64,000 nt of DNA, from NCBI RefSeq assembly GCF_900102615.1, contig NZ_FMYV01000002.1, positions 62,001 through 126,000 of the forward strand. The letters run 5' to 3'. The notes under the pieces are model-generated. The model did not search any database. It was not told where the DNA came from and worked only from the letters and a program-made list of their open reading frames with translations. The position numbers and the translations under genes are program-made. This stretch comes from Geotoga petraea (GTDB lineage: Bacteria > Thermotogota > Thermotogae > Petrotogales > Petrotogaceae). Of this stretch, positions 1-10,400 are shown piece by piece; position 1 is the stretch's first letter, and each line of letters begins with the position of its first letter.

Positions 1-102
1 TTCATTGTCTATAATTTTAAATACAAGGTGTTCTTTCCATTCTTGATCTAAGTTTTTTAAAATACTTCTTTCTTGCCAATAGTAAACATCTCTTTTTCTC
101 AT
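1..102 (-). CDS. Unidentified protein, N-terminal 34 residues only
   Basis: This reading frame opens with an ATG at 102 and runs off the left edge of the window. It is preceded by an AAGGGCTG ribosome binding site. The visible peptide begins MRKRDVYYWQERSILKNLDQ, is rich in charged residues and has no signal peptide. It starts 14 bases after the stop of the DUF3307 gene on the same strand, so it is probably the next gene of that operon. The fragment is too short for me to assign a family. Confidence 0.6.
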   Translation of the reverse strand, partial: MRKRDVYYWQERSILKNLDQEWKEHLVFKIIDNE

Positions 103-115
103 ATACAATCAGCCC

Positions 116-733
116 TTATATGTTTTTTAATAATAATAACCATAAAAGTGGAAAAATGTAACCAATTATTGGTGATAGAAAAATTTCTTTTTTTCTAAAT
201 TTCTCAAAAAGATATTTATAAGTAATTCCTATAATTACAGTTATTATTGCATAAAGGTGCATTTGATTCACTAAAAATATGAATAGGACCATCCTTTCTG
301 TCATTCCGGTAGTATCTTTTTTTTCTAAAGGAAATATTTTTAAATATCTAAAAAAATAAGTTACTAATCCGGTTACCAATATTAATCCTAAAATATAATA
401 TTGAAAAGTTAAGCTCAAAAATGAATCCGCAAAAATATTTTTTGTAAAAAAACTGATTACTATGAAAACAAGAATTACAGAAAATTCTTTTAAAGGTGTA
501 GAATTGATTTTTTTTCTATAAAAATCCCATAAAACATGGATAGCAATACCCAAAGATATTAAAAGAATTCCTGAAAAAGATCCTAAAACGTCAAAACTAA
601 AAGCTAAAAAAGCTATTACTGCCCAAATAATATGGTATAAAGTGTTGTCTTTTTTATTTAATTTTTCAGAAAAAACATTTGTAAAAGCAAAGTCGCTTAC
701 AAGGTGAGCTAATAATAAATTTATTGCGAACAT
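116..733 (-). CDS. DUF3307 family integral membrane protein
   Basis: The 205-residue product is strongly hydrophobic with about six predicted membrane segments. It starts with the DUF3307 signature of an AHLVSDFAFTN stretch near residues 9-19, where the family has a conserved L-L-x-A-H-x-x-x-D-F pattern. The ATG at 733 follows AGGAGGT at the right distance. The gene lies 9 bases after the degenerate GGDEF gene and is probably co-transcribed with it. In other bacteria DUF3307 proteins are often found next to SatD-like genes, but their function is unknown. I see no catalytic motif here and infer only that it is an inner-membrane protein. Confidence 0.65.
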   Translation of the reverse strand: MFAINLLLAHLVSDFAFTNVFSEKLNKKDNTLYHIIWAVIAFLAFSFDVLGSFSGILLISLGIAIHVLWDFYRKKINSTPLKEFSVILVFIVISFFTKNIFADSFLSLTFQYYILGLILVTGLVTYFFRYLKIFPLEKKDTTGMTERMVLFIFLVNQMHLYAIITVIIGITYKYLFEKFRKKEIFLSPIIGYIFPLLWLLLLKNI

Positions 734-742
734 GTTTACCTC

Positions 743-1489
743 CTAAAGAAAATCTATTTCTCCATTATTTCCCTCTGATATATATAAAGCTTTTTTTAAT
801 CTTTCCATTATTTCATCTATGGATTCTTGTGGGTCAGAAACTTGAGTTATTCCAAAAGCAAGATTCACATCAAAGTTTATATTTTTTATCTTGGATACCC
901 TTCTTTTAATTCTTTCACAAGCTATTTCAGCATTTCTCAATTCTGTGTTTGGAAGCATTATTCCAAATTCTTTTCGAGATATTTTCATTACTTCATCAGT
1001 TTTTCTGGTTGATACTTTTATCATTTTTAGTATTTCTTTTACTGTATCATCAATGTTTATGTTAGACAAATAGTTTTTAAATTTGTAAAAATCCATAATA
1101 GATACATAAGCTAAGGAAAAAGAACCGCCATTTCTGTTGATCTTATCTAATTCATTTTGGATTCTTAATTTAAAGGCTCCTTTACTACCTCTTGACATAA
1201 CAAAATAAATTGCATTTTGAATAGAAATTCTGATTAAGTCTTTGTCAAAAGATGAAAGGATAAAACCTATTCCGTCATATTTAAATAATATTTTACTGTT
1301 TATTTCTTCTATATTTTCTTTTACTACAATATGCGGAAAAGAATAATTCAATTCTTCATTGGTTATAGCAAAATCAGAATTAAAAATGTCTTTTTCCTCT
1401 ATAGATATGTTGTTTTCGTTTAGTACCTCTAAAACTATAGGTTTAATTACATGATCGATGTTCAAATAGCATGAATAAATTGATTTCAT
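743..1489 (-). CDS. Degenerate GGDEF-domain protein
   Basis: The 248-residue protein has an N-terminal part (about 1-110) resembling a worn receiver-like domain, then a GGDEF-type fold from about 110 to the end. The landmarks are the SFSLAYVSIMDFYKFK segment (where diguanylate cyclases have xxDxDxFKxxND), then RKTDEVMKISRKEFGIMLP. The signature loop at residues 171-175 reads SRKEF instead of GGDEF, and the RxD-x-x-x-R/G-DEF context is only partly kept. Cyclase activity is therefore unlikely. A GTP or c-di-GMP sensing role, or a purely structural one, is possible. Its start abuts the stop of the nicotinate phosphoribosyltransferase gene. Two HD-GYP proteins elsewhere in the window suggest the cell does use cyclic dinucleotides. 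Confidence 0.75.
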   Translation of the reverse strand: MKSIYSCYLNIDHVIKPIVLEVLNENNISIEEKDIFNSDFAITNEELNYSFPHIVVKENIEEINSKILFKYDGIGFILSSFDKDLIRISIQNAIYFVMSRGSKGAFKLRIQNELDKINRNGGSFSLAYVSIMDFYKFKNYLSNINIDDTVKEILKMIKVSTRKTDEVMKISRKEFGIMLPNTELRNAEIACERIKRRVSKIKNINFDVNLAFGITQVSDPQESIDEIMERLKKALYISEGNNGEIDFL

Positions 1490-2811
1490 TATGCATCATC
1501 CTTTTTGACAGCCCAATACTCTTTTGGAACTTTAGTTAGTCTTGAGTAATCTCCTTTTTCCCTTCCGAATTTGGCACAAGGTTTGTTGTTTACTTCAACA
1601 ATATCTGCTGTAAAATCTACTTTAGTTTTCAATAAGGATGAGCCAACCCCATAAAGATCTACTGGTACATCAAGCATTTCAAATAATTTAATTTTTTCTT
1701 CGTTAAATCCACCAGAAACCATTATTTTTAAATCTTTTAAACCATTTTTATCAAATATTTTTCTTGCCTTCCACACTAATTCTGGATTAACCCCTAATGA
1801 ATTTTTGTCCCTTGGAGTTACCGATTTATCTCTTAATTGTCCTGAAGTATCGAATCTAACACCCCATATTTTGCCTTTACCAGAACCAATTATCTCAGAA
1901 GGGTCTGTGTGTCCTTCAATGAATTTTTCGCCCTTCATATATTCATAAAAATTTTTAATGACGTCAAAGGTAGTTTCGACAACATCATTGTCCCAATCAA
2001 CTAAAACAAGCCTATTAATTTCGGGTTTAATATGTTTGTCAAATGCAATTGCGGCATCAGCTGTGCTACCGTCATAAGAAGCAATTAAGGCATGAGGAAT
2101 TGTTCCCATAGATTCTATACCCCAATAATCAGCATTAGCATCAGTAGAAACACCAAAAGCTCCAGCTTTCAATGCAGCATAACCATCGGTTGTTTGAACC
2201 CAAAAATGATCAAATCTTGCACTAAAAAATGTTATAGGTTTTCCATTTGCTGCTTCAACAACTTTTTTTGTTGATGTGGCTGTACTTGTGGCCCTTGATA
2301 AAACACCAAGAAGCAAAGTCTCAAGATGGCCAAAGTATTTAGGATTACCTTCTATCACTAATACTGGTTCCATGTTATTTGCTCTATCCCCATCATATAA
2401 AGCTTTGATGTTTATGTCATTCCATTTGTCAACCCATAGTTCGTTTAGTTTCATTCTAAGATCCCATTTTTTTGATGTTACATTTAGTAGGTCTTCCTTA
2501 TCCATTCTACTGGCGGCATCCTGTAAATTTTTTTCTAATTTTAAAATTTGGTTGAATATATTTTCAGCCTTTTCTTCATCTTTATAATATCCTGTTCCAT
2601 ATTTTAATATTGCCAAGGCTTCGTCTATTCCAACTATTACAGAATCTTTTCTTGGGAAAAACTGATAAATAACATTAATATCTTTTTTATCTTTTTTAAG
2701 TACTTCAACAAACCGAGTAAAGTATTTGTCTGTGTAGTAGCCCATACGAACTTTATCAATTGGGACTTTGAATAGATTTGGATGTAGCCTTTTATATTTT
2801 GATTGTTTCAT
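1489..2811 (-). CDS. pncB: Nicotinate phosphoribosyltransferase
   Basis: This enzyme of the Preiss-Handler NAD salvage route joins nicotinate to PRPP, forming nicotinate mononucleotide. The 440-residue product matches the archaeal/Thermotoga-type NAPRTase: YYTDKYF near the N terminus, VIEGNPKYFGHLETLLLG, then SARFDHFWVQTTDGYAA and GAFGVSTDANADYWG in the central barrel. The phosphate-binding end carries LKIMVSGGFNEEKI and VDLYGVGSSLL. Its ATG at 2811 overlaps the ogt stop by four bases (ATGA), which indicates translational coupling. NAD kinase (nadK) is encoded further upstream in the same block, so two NAD(P)-related steps share this block. Confidence 0.9.
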   Translation of the reverse strand: MKQSKYKRLHPNLFKVPIDKVRMGYYTDKYFTRFVEVLKKDKKDINVIYQFFPRKDSVIVGIDEALAILKYGTGYYKDEEKAENIFNQILKLEKNLQDAASRMDKEDLLNVTSKKWDLRMKLNELWVDKWNDINIKALYDGDRANNMEPVLVIEGNPKYFGHLETLLLGVLSRATSTATSTKKVVEAANGKPITFFSARFDHFWVQTTDGYAALKAGAFGVSTDANADYWGIESMGTIPHALIASYDGSTADAAIAFDKHIKPEINRLVLVDWDNDVVETTFDVIKNFYEYMKGEKFIEGHTDPSEIIGSGKGKIWGVRFDTSGQLRDKSVTPRDKNSLGVNPELVWKARKIFDKNGLKDLKIMVSGGFNEEKIKLFEMLDVPVDLYGVGSSLLKTKVDFTADIVEVNNKPCAKFGREKGDYSRLTKVPKEYWAVKKDDA

Positions 2812-3266
2812 CTTATCACCTCAATTTTTTCATTTTCAATTAGAGCTTTTTTCCATTCAGGACCATTTCCAAAATTTCCAAGTGTGCCATCGCTTTTGAT
2901 TACCCGATGACATGGGATTATCACTGGTAGTGTATTATTTTTCATCAATGTACCTACCGCTCTATAAGCTTTTTTGTTTGTAACTCTATTTGTTAATTGT
3001 TTATAACTAATAGTTTCACCAAAGTTTGTATTATATAACTCCAGATAAACTTTTTTTGCAAATTCAGTTTTCCCTGGATTTACAAAATATTTTAAGGGGA
3101 TTTTTTTATTATATTTGATTAGCTCGTCAAATAGTGTATAAAAAAAATCTTTCTCTTCATTAATTTTGCCAGTTTTCTCATTTTTAATTTCTATTTTATA
3201 AAATTTGTTGTCTTTTATTGTGATATCAAAATGACCTTTGTAAAAAGGATATTTTATTTTTCTCAT
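2808..3266 (-). CDS. ogt: Methylated-DNA--protein-cysteine methyltransferase
   Basis: A suicide repair protein that moves the alkyl group from O6-alkylguanine onto its own cysteine. The 152-residue product has a short N-terminal domain and the DNA-binding domain from about residue 65. The active-site IPCHRVI motif carries Cys119, preceded by the helix-turn-helix region GETISYKQL and the arginine-finger segment YRAVGTLMKNN. GNFGNGPEWKKALIENE closes the domain as in other family members. It overlaps the smc stop and the pncB start by four bases each, so it is embedded in an operon with smc and the uracil-DNA glycosylase, two other genome-maintenance genes. Confidence 0.93.
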   Translation of the reverse strand: MRKIKYPFYKGHFDITIKDNKFYKIEIKNEKTGKINEEKDFFYTLFDELIKYNKKIPLKYFVNPGKTEFAKKVYLELYNTNFGETISYKQLTNRVTNKKAYRAVGTLMKNNTLPVIIPCHRVIKSDGTLGNFGNGPEWKKALIENEKIEVIR

Positions 3267-6200
3267 GCTTGTAACTCCTTGAAATCAACAGGGACAACTC
3301 TTGTTATACCACCTTTCATTGTAATTCCGTGGAATACATCTGCAATTTCCATGACCAATTTGTTGTGCGTTATCATCAAAAATTGCGATTTTTCAGCGTT
3401 GTCGTTTATTAATTCAGAAATTTTACTGGCATTTATGTCATCTAACGGAGCGTCAATTTCATCTAATATGTAAAAAGGACTGGGGTTTAGTGACATCATT
3501 GCAAAAAGAAATGCTATAGCTATCAAAGCTTTTTCTCCCCCAGAAAACAAGGAAAGTTTTTGAAATTTTCTTCCTGATTTTTTTACTGAAATTTGAATAC
3601 CTTTTTCAAAAGAAAAACCTTCTCCAATCAGCCGCAATTCACCATATCCATTTGGAAATAGAGATTGTATATATTTACCAAACTCTTCATTCAAAGCAGC
3701 ATGAAAGTTTGAGTATTTATTTTCTGCAAATTCATCAAGTTGATTTATTGAATTTTTAAGAGAGGTTATGGATTCTTCAATATCTTCTTTTTCTTCTTTT
3801 TTAGAATTGTATTCTTCATTCACTTCGTTGTATTCTTCTAATACAGTTAAGTCAACAGAACCCAAATTTTTTAGTTTTTGTTGTAGTTCATCAAAGTTAA
3901 ATTTTAAAGATTTAATTTCATCATCTGATAATTCTTTAATTTCAAATTCATCTTCTGAAATATCAACATTTTCAGCTCTTTCTATCAAATATTGCCTTTC
4001 ATTTTTTAAGTTTTCAATTTTATGTTTCAACTCTTGGTTATTATTATTTATTTCAGATAACTTGTCTTTTAACTCGTTTTTTTCATTTTCTTTTTGTTCT
4101 AACTTATTGAATTTCTCATTTTTCCCAATTCGAGAGTTTTTCATTTTTTCGAATATGTTTGTTATTTCGTTGTTTAAAGAGTTGTATTCATTTTCAGAAT
4201 CTTTTAAATTTTGTTCGCTTTTTTCTTTTTCTTCTCTCTTTTTTTTGTAAAGATATTGATTTTCATCGAATTTGTCTCTCAGAGTGTTTAGATTATCCAA
4301 TATTTCTCTTTTTTGCTTTGTATAAAATTCAAATTTTTCTTGGAAATTTTTCTTTTCCATATTTAATTCAGCTATTTTTAAGTTGATCTCATTTAATTCT
4401 TCTTTTTCAACGATATTTTCTTTTTCTATTTTAGACAGTTGATTTTTACTCTTTTCAATAGTTTTTTTGTTTACATCTAATACAGTTTGAATTTCTTTTA
4501 CACGATCACTATTATTTTTTATTTGATCTTTGTATAGAGAAATTCTTTCATCTGTCTTTTTAAGAGTTTCTTTAAGTTCTTTTTTTCTATTTACATTTGA
4601 AGTATATTTGTTATTTTTTAGGTCTTTTTCTATCATTAGCTGGTTTATATTTTCATTGATTTCTTCTAATTCGTTCTTCTTTTCTTTAATATCTATGATC
4701 ATTTTGGATACTTTTTCTTGTAAATATTTTATATTTTCTTTAGCCTCATCTATCTCAATATCAAGTTCAAAAATTCTATTTTTCCTTTTTATAATAGTTG
4801 CCGAATAATCGTTTTTGACTCTTCCACCTGTTATAGCTCCATATCCAGATATAAGCTCTCCGCCAAGAGTTACTATATTGCCTCTAAATGAAGATTTTGA
4901 AATTTTAATGGCATTATTAAGCTCATCAACCAAGAGAACGTTAGAAAAGACGTATTTCATTATTTTTTCGTATTTTTTATCAAAATCAATAGTATTAATT
5001 AAATAGTCTATCACACCTGGTTCATTTAAAATTTTCTGTGAATATGTGCTTTTTGGGTTCAAGATATCTATTGATAAGAAGGTGATCTTTCCGTAAGAAT
5101 TAGATTTCAAATAGTCAATATATTCTCTCGTTTTTTTAGAACTTTTAATAACTACATTTTGGAGCTTCCCACCAACAGAAGATGAAACAGCTTCTTCAAA
5201 TTTTTGGTCAACATTGAAAAGATTAGCTACAACATCTATAACGTTATCATCACTTGAAAATTTTGTAAAAAAATCTTGTACAACCTTTGCAAATCCCTCG
5301 TAGTGATTGATTTGAGTTAGCAAAATATTTTTTTCATGATTTAAACTGGAAATTTTTTTCTTGTTATTTTCTATCTCTTCTATGTATAAATCATAATTTT
5401 CTTTCATTTTTTTCAAAGAATTGACAATTTCTTGCTTATCATTATATAATTGTTTTTCTTTTTCATTACTTTCAGAAAGCGTGTATTCAATCTCTTCAAT
5501 TACTTTATCTAAAGAGACTAATTCTTTGTTTAATTTTAAAGATTCATCGTTAAGGTAATTTAACCTTTCATCTTTAGCTTCATTTTCATTTAATTTTTGA
5601 TTTTTTTCTTTTATTAAATCGTTATTTTCTTTTTCTAACCTATTAATTATAGAGTTTAGTTCATGTAGTTTATTTTCTTCATCATTTATAGTTTTTTTGA
5701 TTTTTTCTTTGTTCTCTGTTTCTTTTTCAAGATTAATAGTTAATTCTTTTAAATCTTTTTCATACTTATTTTTTAAAGTGCTCGTTTCTTCTAACTTGAA
5801 TTCTGATTGTTTTATCTTTTCTTTTGTGTCCTCGATTTGCCAATCTATATTTATTATTTCTGTACTTAAATCATTTGTTTTTTTTGTTAGTATTTCTTTT
5901 TCATTTTCAATTACAGAGATTCTCTCTCTATAATTGTCTATCAAATCAGAGTTTTTGGCTATTGTTTCGTCAAAATTAGTTATTTCTTCTTTTAAAGATT
6001 TGTATTCCCTCTCGACTTCAAAAGATTTTCTCAAAATATTATTTCTATATTCTTGATTTTCTTGTATTTTTTCTTCAGAATATTTAATTGATTTATTAAT
6101 TTTATTTCTTTGAGCACCAAAGTACTTTTTCCCTATTACTTTTATCTCTTCTTTGTACTTTAAATAACTTTTTGCCCTACCAGCCCTGTTAGAAAGAGAT

Positions 6201-6790
6201 CTTAGCCTTCTTTCAGTAACAAATAATAAATCTTCCAACCTTTCAAGATTTTCACTGGTTTTTTCTAATAGTTTTAAGGTGTTTTCTTTTTTAGTAATGT
6301 ATTCTCCTATATCTGAAGCATCTAAAATTATTTGTCTTAACTGTTCTGGGGAAGAATTTACTATTTCACTAACTTGTCCTTGTGAAATTATTGAATAAAA
6401 TTGTTTTCCAACACCCTTGTTAGAAAAAATATCATGTATATCTTTTAATGTACAGATTTTATTATTGATATAGTATTTATTAGAAGAATTTTTTTCATAT
6501 TTTTTTGCTATTTTAATTATTTCTTTGTTATCAGCTTCAAAAATCATTTCAACTTTTGCGTAATTAGAAGCTTTTTTTGTATCTGTGCCGGCGAAAACGA
6601 CATCATTTGAATCTGATATTCTCATCTGTTTACCAGATTGCTCACCTAATAACCACCTTATGGCATCAACTATATTTGATTTGCCAGAACCATTTGGACC
6701 CACTATTGCGATAATGTTTTTATCCAAGTTAAAAATAGTTTTTTTAGCAAAACTTTTAAATCCCTCTACCTCCAAAGATAACATTTTCAT
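3263..6790 (-). CDS. smc: Chromosome segregation protein SMC
   Basis: The 1175-residue product is a full-length SMC ATPase that compacts and organises the chromosome. The N-terminal head has the Walker A motif GPNGSGKSN (about 31-39) and SIISQGQVSEIV. Long coiled-coil arms rich in Lys and Glu follow on both sides of a hinge around residues 500-660, which includes VGGKLQNVVI and GYGAITGGRV. The C-terminal head carries the ABC signature LSLFSGGEKALIAIAFLFAM and Walker B FYILDEIDAPLDD. The first ATG at 6790 (MKMLSLEVEGFKSF) lies just after the glycosylase stop; an in-frame ATG two codons later is an equally possible start. No scpA or scpB gene is in the window. Confidence 0.97.
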   Translation of the reverse strand: MKMLSLEVEGFKSFAKKTIFNLDKNIIAIVGPNGSGKSNIVDAIRWLLGEQSGKQMRISDSNDVVFAGTDTKKASNYAKVEMIFEADNKEIIKIAKKYEKNSSNKYYINNKICTLKDIHDIFSNKGVGKQFYSIISQGQVSEIVNSSPEQLRQIILDASDIGEYITKKENTLKLLEKTSENLERLEDLLFVTERRLRSLSNRAGRAKSYLKYKEEIKVIGKKYFGAQRNKINKSIKYSEEKIQENQEYRNNILRKSFEVEREYKSLKEEITNFDETIAKNSDLIDNYRERISVIENEKEILTKKTNDLSTEIINIDWQIEDTKEKIKQSEFKLEETSTLKNKYEKDLKELTINLEKETENKEKIKKTINDEENKLHELNSIINRLEKENNDLIKEKNQKLNENEAKDERLNYLNDESLKLNKELVSLDKVIEEIEYTLSESNEKEKQLYNDKQEIVNSLKKMKENYDLYIEEIENNKKKISSLNHEKNILLTQINHYEGFAKVVQDFFTKFSSDDNVIDVVANLFNVDQKFEEAVSSSVGGKLQNVVIKSSKKTREYIDYLKSNSYGKITFLSIDILNPKSTYSQKILNEPGVIDYLINTIDFDKKYEKIMKYVFSNVLLVDELNNAIKISKSSFRGNIVTLGGELISGYGAITGGRVKNDYSATIIKRKNRIFELDIEIDEAKENIKYLQEKVSKMIIDIKEKKNELEEINENINQLMIEKDLKNNKYTSNVNRKKELKETLKKTDERISLYKDQIKNNSDRVKEIQTVLDVNKKTIEKSKNQLSKIEKENIVEKEELNEINLKIAELNMEKKNFQEKFEFYTKQKREILDNLNTLRDKFDENQYLYKKKREEKEKSEQNLKDSENEYNSLNNEITNIFEKMKNSRIGKNEKFNKLEQKENEKNELKDKLSEINNNNQELKHKIENLKNERQYLIERAENVDISEDEFEIKELSDDEIKSLKFNFDELQQKLKNLGSVDLTVLEEYNEVNEEYNSKKEEKEDIEESITSLKNSINQLDEFAENKYSNFHAALNEEFGKYIQSLFPNGYGELRLIGEGFSFEKGIQISVKKSGRKFQKLSLFSGGEKALIAIAFLFAMMSLNPSPFYILDEIDAPLDDINASKISELINDNAEKSQFLMITHNKLVMEIADVFHGITMKGGITRVVPVDFKELQA

Positions 6791-6791
6791 T

Positions 6792-7442
6792 TTAAATGCC
6801 CCCGGACTCTTTCATCCTACTGTTTATCGCCGAAACAACTTCATTTATATTTTTACCCTTTTGAAGGGCCCTAAACATTACCCCAATTGCTCTCATATCC
6901 ATGTAAGAATACCATCTTGGTGAACCTTTTTCCATGGAGTGATTTCTCAAAAGATAACTTGGGTGAAAAGTTACAAATGTTTTTATATTTCCATACCAAT
7001 CGTAGAATTTTCCTCTTGATTCGCTAATTTTCTTTTTGTTTGTAAAATATGACATTGAAGTTGCGCCTAAAGTTACTATTACTTTTGGTTTAATAACTAA
7101 CATTTGAGATTCAAGGTATTGAATACAAGATTTCATTTCATCATCAGTAGGAACTCTGTTTTTGGGAGGTCTACATTTCACAATATTTGATATATATATA
7201 TCATTTCTATTTATACCTGCCCAATCTTTAAGCATTTTATCTAACAGCTTGCCTGCTCTGCCGACAAAGGGTCTGCCTGATGAATCTTCATCTGCGCCAG
7301 GACCTTCACCAATAAAAACTAAAGGAGAATCAACATTTCCTTCTCCGGGTACAACATTATTTCTTGTTAAATGCAAAGAACATTTTTCACATTTTGAAAT
7401 AGTTTTTTTTATAGCTTCAAGTTCTGTATTTTTATTTATAAT
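6792..7442 (-). CDS. udg: Type 4 uracil-DNA glycosylase (4Fe-4S), probable AUU start
   Basis: Removes uracil from DNA arising by cytosine deamination. The protein has motif A GEGPGADEDSSGRPFVGRAG and motif B FHPSYLLRN. Type 4 enzymes bind a 4Fe-4S cluster through four cysteines. Two are inside the obvious frame (KCRPP and KSCIQ, 16 residues apart, as in characterised enzymes). The other two form KCEKC immediately upstream of the first conventional start, a TTG at 7376. No ATG, GTG, TTG or CTG exists between the in-frame TGA at 7448-7446 and that CEKC. A strong AAAGGAG at 7455-7449 is spaced 6 bases from ATT (7442), 3 from ATA (7445) and 9 from ATA (7439). I chose ATT, giving 216 residues with cysteines 18, 21, 90 and 106. 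The preceding gene's stop touches the binding site, so coupling is likely. Confidence 0.88.
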   Translation of the reverse strand: MINKNTELEAIKKTISKCEKCSLHLTRNNVVPGEGNVDSPLVFIGEGPGADEDSSGRPFVGRAGKLLDKMLKDWAGINRNDIYISNIVKCRPPKNRVPTDDEMKSCIQYLESQMLVIKPKVIVTLGATSMSYFTNKKKISESRGKFYDWYGNIKTFVTFHPSYLLRNHSMEKGSPRWYSYMDMRAIGVMFRALQKGKNINEVVSAINSRMKESGGI

Positions 7443-7453
7443 TATTCACTCCT

Positions 7454-10400
7454 TTACATTAATCCAAATTCAAATCCTTGATCACTATATTTTACATTTT
7501 TATCTGGTATATAGTTAATAAAAAAAGTAAAAGAAAATCCAGAAACTTTAAAATTGGGAAGTAGCGTTAAAGCTGGGTCATTCGTATTATTAGGGCTATA
7601 TGCTTTTAGATTTAATGTCCAACAAACTATTTTTTTCTGTATTTCAAAAACATCAAAAGAAAAATCTTTGGTTATGCCATTATACTTTATCCCAAACTTT
7701 CCAAATTCTGACTCATCAGAATTTTCAATTTGTATAGAACTTTTAGTTTCTTTTTCTTCAATATAATGTTCAAGGTCTAATTCAACAAAAAACTGAGAAT
7801 TTTGTTGAATAAATTTATTCTCTGTTTTAATATGATTGTATTGGTCATTTATTAAAAGTGATCCATTTAGTTTATTATTGTTAAAATAAAAATTGTAGTT
7901 TGCCTCTATTTTAGGTATTTTTTCTTTCCACAAACTTTTTGAAAGAAAATAATCATAATCGATTTGAATCTTATTTCGTGAAAATTTAAAGGTTTCAGTA
8001 TTTTCTAAGTATTCTATTTTGGGTTCTTCTTGATGTTTGATTTCAAATTTAGTTTTATGATCATAAGAGTAAATAGAATTAGATATCTCAATGCTTGTTT
8101 TTTCTAGTTTTATATTTTCATCATCTTCAACGTCAAATTTTGTATCTGTTTTTATTCTATGTCTTGTGTTTAAAATACTTAGCTCTGTTTTTGTATTTAT
8201 ATTTAGACTATCTAAATCAAATCTATCCAAAAAAGATAAATGTAGATCTTCATTTTTATATAAAAAATTTCTTTCTAACAAAATTGAATTTTTAAGATTA
8301 TTATTCAATATATTTAAATCATATCCAATAAAGTCGCCATAACTAATCTGGTCAGTGGCAGAAGGAGTTAAATTGTTTTCAAAAACTTTTCTAAAGTTCA
8401 AATAAGTTCCGGCCTTAAAAATATTATATTTAAAATCAATTTGGGGTTTTACATTTAAATCAAAATATGTTTTTCCAAAAGAATATTCGCTTTGTTCAAT
8501 AAGATCTAATTTATGATTAAAATTACTTGTGAAATTTATATAATTATCTAAATTAAAATCATTTATATTATAAGAAAAAGCATTATATTTATAATTAAAC
8601 TTATTATTGCTTTCTAATCTATCTTGAGTGACTTTTGTTGCTACTTTAGTCCTGTCATAATTAAAGTTACCAGATAATGAACTGTTATTTGAATAAAGAT
8701 TGTATTTTCCTTCAAGTTCTGTATTTGATATTCTATTTTGCCAAATTTCAACTATATCGTTTTTTGCATTTGAATTTTCAGCAGATTTTGCATTAAAATC
8801 TAAATCACTGATTGATATTATTGACCTTTTATATTTTTTTTGAAATGCGTCAGTTGAAAGACTATAAAACTCAACAAAGTCAATTGTCCTTTCTTTCCAA
8901 ATTATTTGAGATTTTATATCTTCTATTGTACCGTAGTTTGTTTTTAATTCTGGAATATTCAAACTTATTTGTTGTTTATTAGAGCTGGGAGAATGTTGGG
9001 CTTTGAGGTTGCCATCAAAATCAAAATCATATTGTAATCCTAAAGAAGTTAAAGTTTCGTTGTATAAATTTGAAAAAATAGAGAACTCACCATTTAAAAA
9101 AGGAAATCCATAATTAAAAGACGAACTTTGATCAAAAGAATTTTTTTCTAAGTCATTTATGATTTCATAATTAAATTTTAATTTTGAATTATTTTCAAAA
9201 GTATAATTTATTCCCACATTTACGTTGATCTTATTATCTTCGTATTTTAGCACTAATTTTAGTGGTTCATCTTCATCTTCAGCAAGACTCTGAAAATAAA
9301 AAGGGAAGTAAAACACTGGCATTCCAAAAAAATCTAATACAACATCTCTTGCTATTAAAAATTTTTTTGGAAAAACAGTAACTTTCCTGGCACTCATATA
9401 ATAGGTAATATTGTCTTCACAAGTTGTCAATTTGATTCTGTTTGAAAATATTATATCGTCGTTGATTGGTTTTTCCGTCTCTTCAGACCAAATTCTAACA
9501 GACACTTTTTCATTGTCTTTATACTTTTGAATAGTATAAGAATTTAAAAATAAAGCTGTATCGGTTTCATAATTTATAGTCATTTGAGATGCTTCAATAG
9601 TGTTTTTTTCATATTGATATTTTACTCCATTGGTTAATTCTGCAAATTTTACTGTATTGTCTTCTCTAAGTACAATTTTCCCGCTTCCAGCATCTACTAT
9701 GGTGTCTTGATAGTTTATCGTCAAAGTCGAGTCTATTGTAATTGTGTTATTAAAAATATTGAAGTCATTAGCTTTTATATTAACTTTTTCAGAATAACCA
9801 GTGCTCCCGATTGAAAAAATAAAAACAACAATAGCGATGGAGAAGAATTTTTTTAATGGCTCTGTTACTTTATAAGATATTTTAGTATCTAACAATATAA
9901 ATAGCAATATACCTATGGAACCAAAGAGTATATTTGGTAGCCAGGAAGCTAAAACAGGGTTAACAATTTCTTCCTTACCCAGAGCAGTTATCCAAGCTCC
10001 ACTGCCTTGATATAAAACCACTAAAACAAATGTTGTTATAACACTCCATGATTTACTTTTAATATTTAAAAAAAGTGATAATGATATTCCTAAAATAGCA
10101 ATTACTAAAGGTGCCAAAGAATTAGCAAACTTGTTGTGGTAAGAAACTATTAATCCAGAAACATTTGAGCCTAATTTAGAAAAGGTGATTATTTTTTCTT
10201 TTAATTCTCTCGTTGTCATTTCATTAGCCCCTTTTGAAAAGTTAATAAACTCTTCAACATCTGCGGCAATGTTTAGATCAAGAGAATCAAAAGAAACATC
10301 TAACTCTAAAAATCCATTATCTTTCATTTTATAAATTCTACCATTTTCCATTTTCCATCCATCTGGATATTTTTGCGCTCTTTCGGCGTGAAAAACTTTG

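Noticed and set aside
6792-7376. Uracil-DNA glycosylase starting at the TTG at 7376
   Set aside because: This start would remove the CxxC that ligates the 4Fe-4S cluster and has no ribosome binding site next to it.
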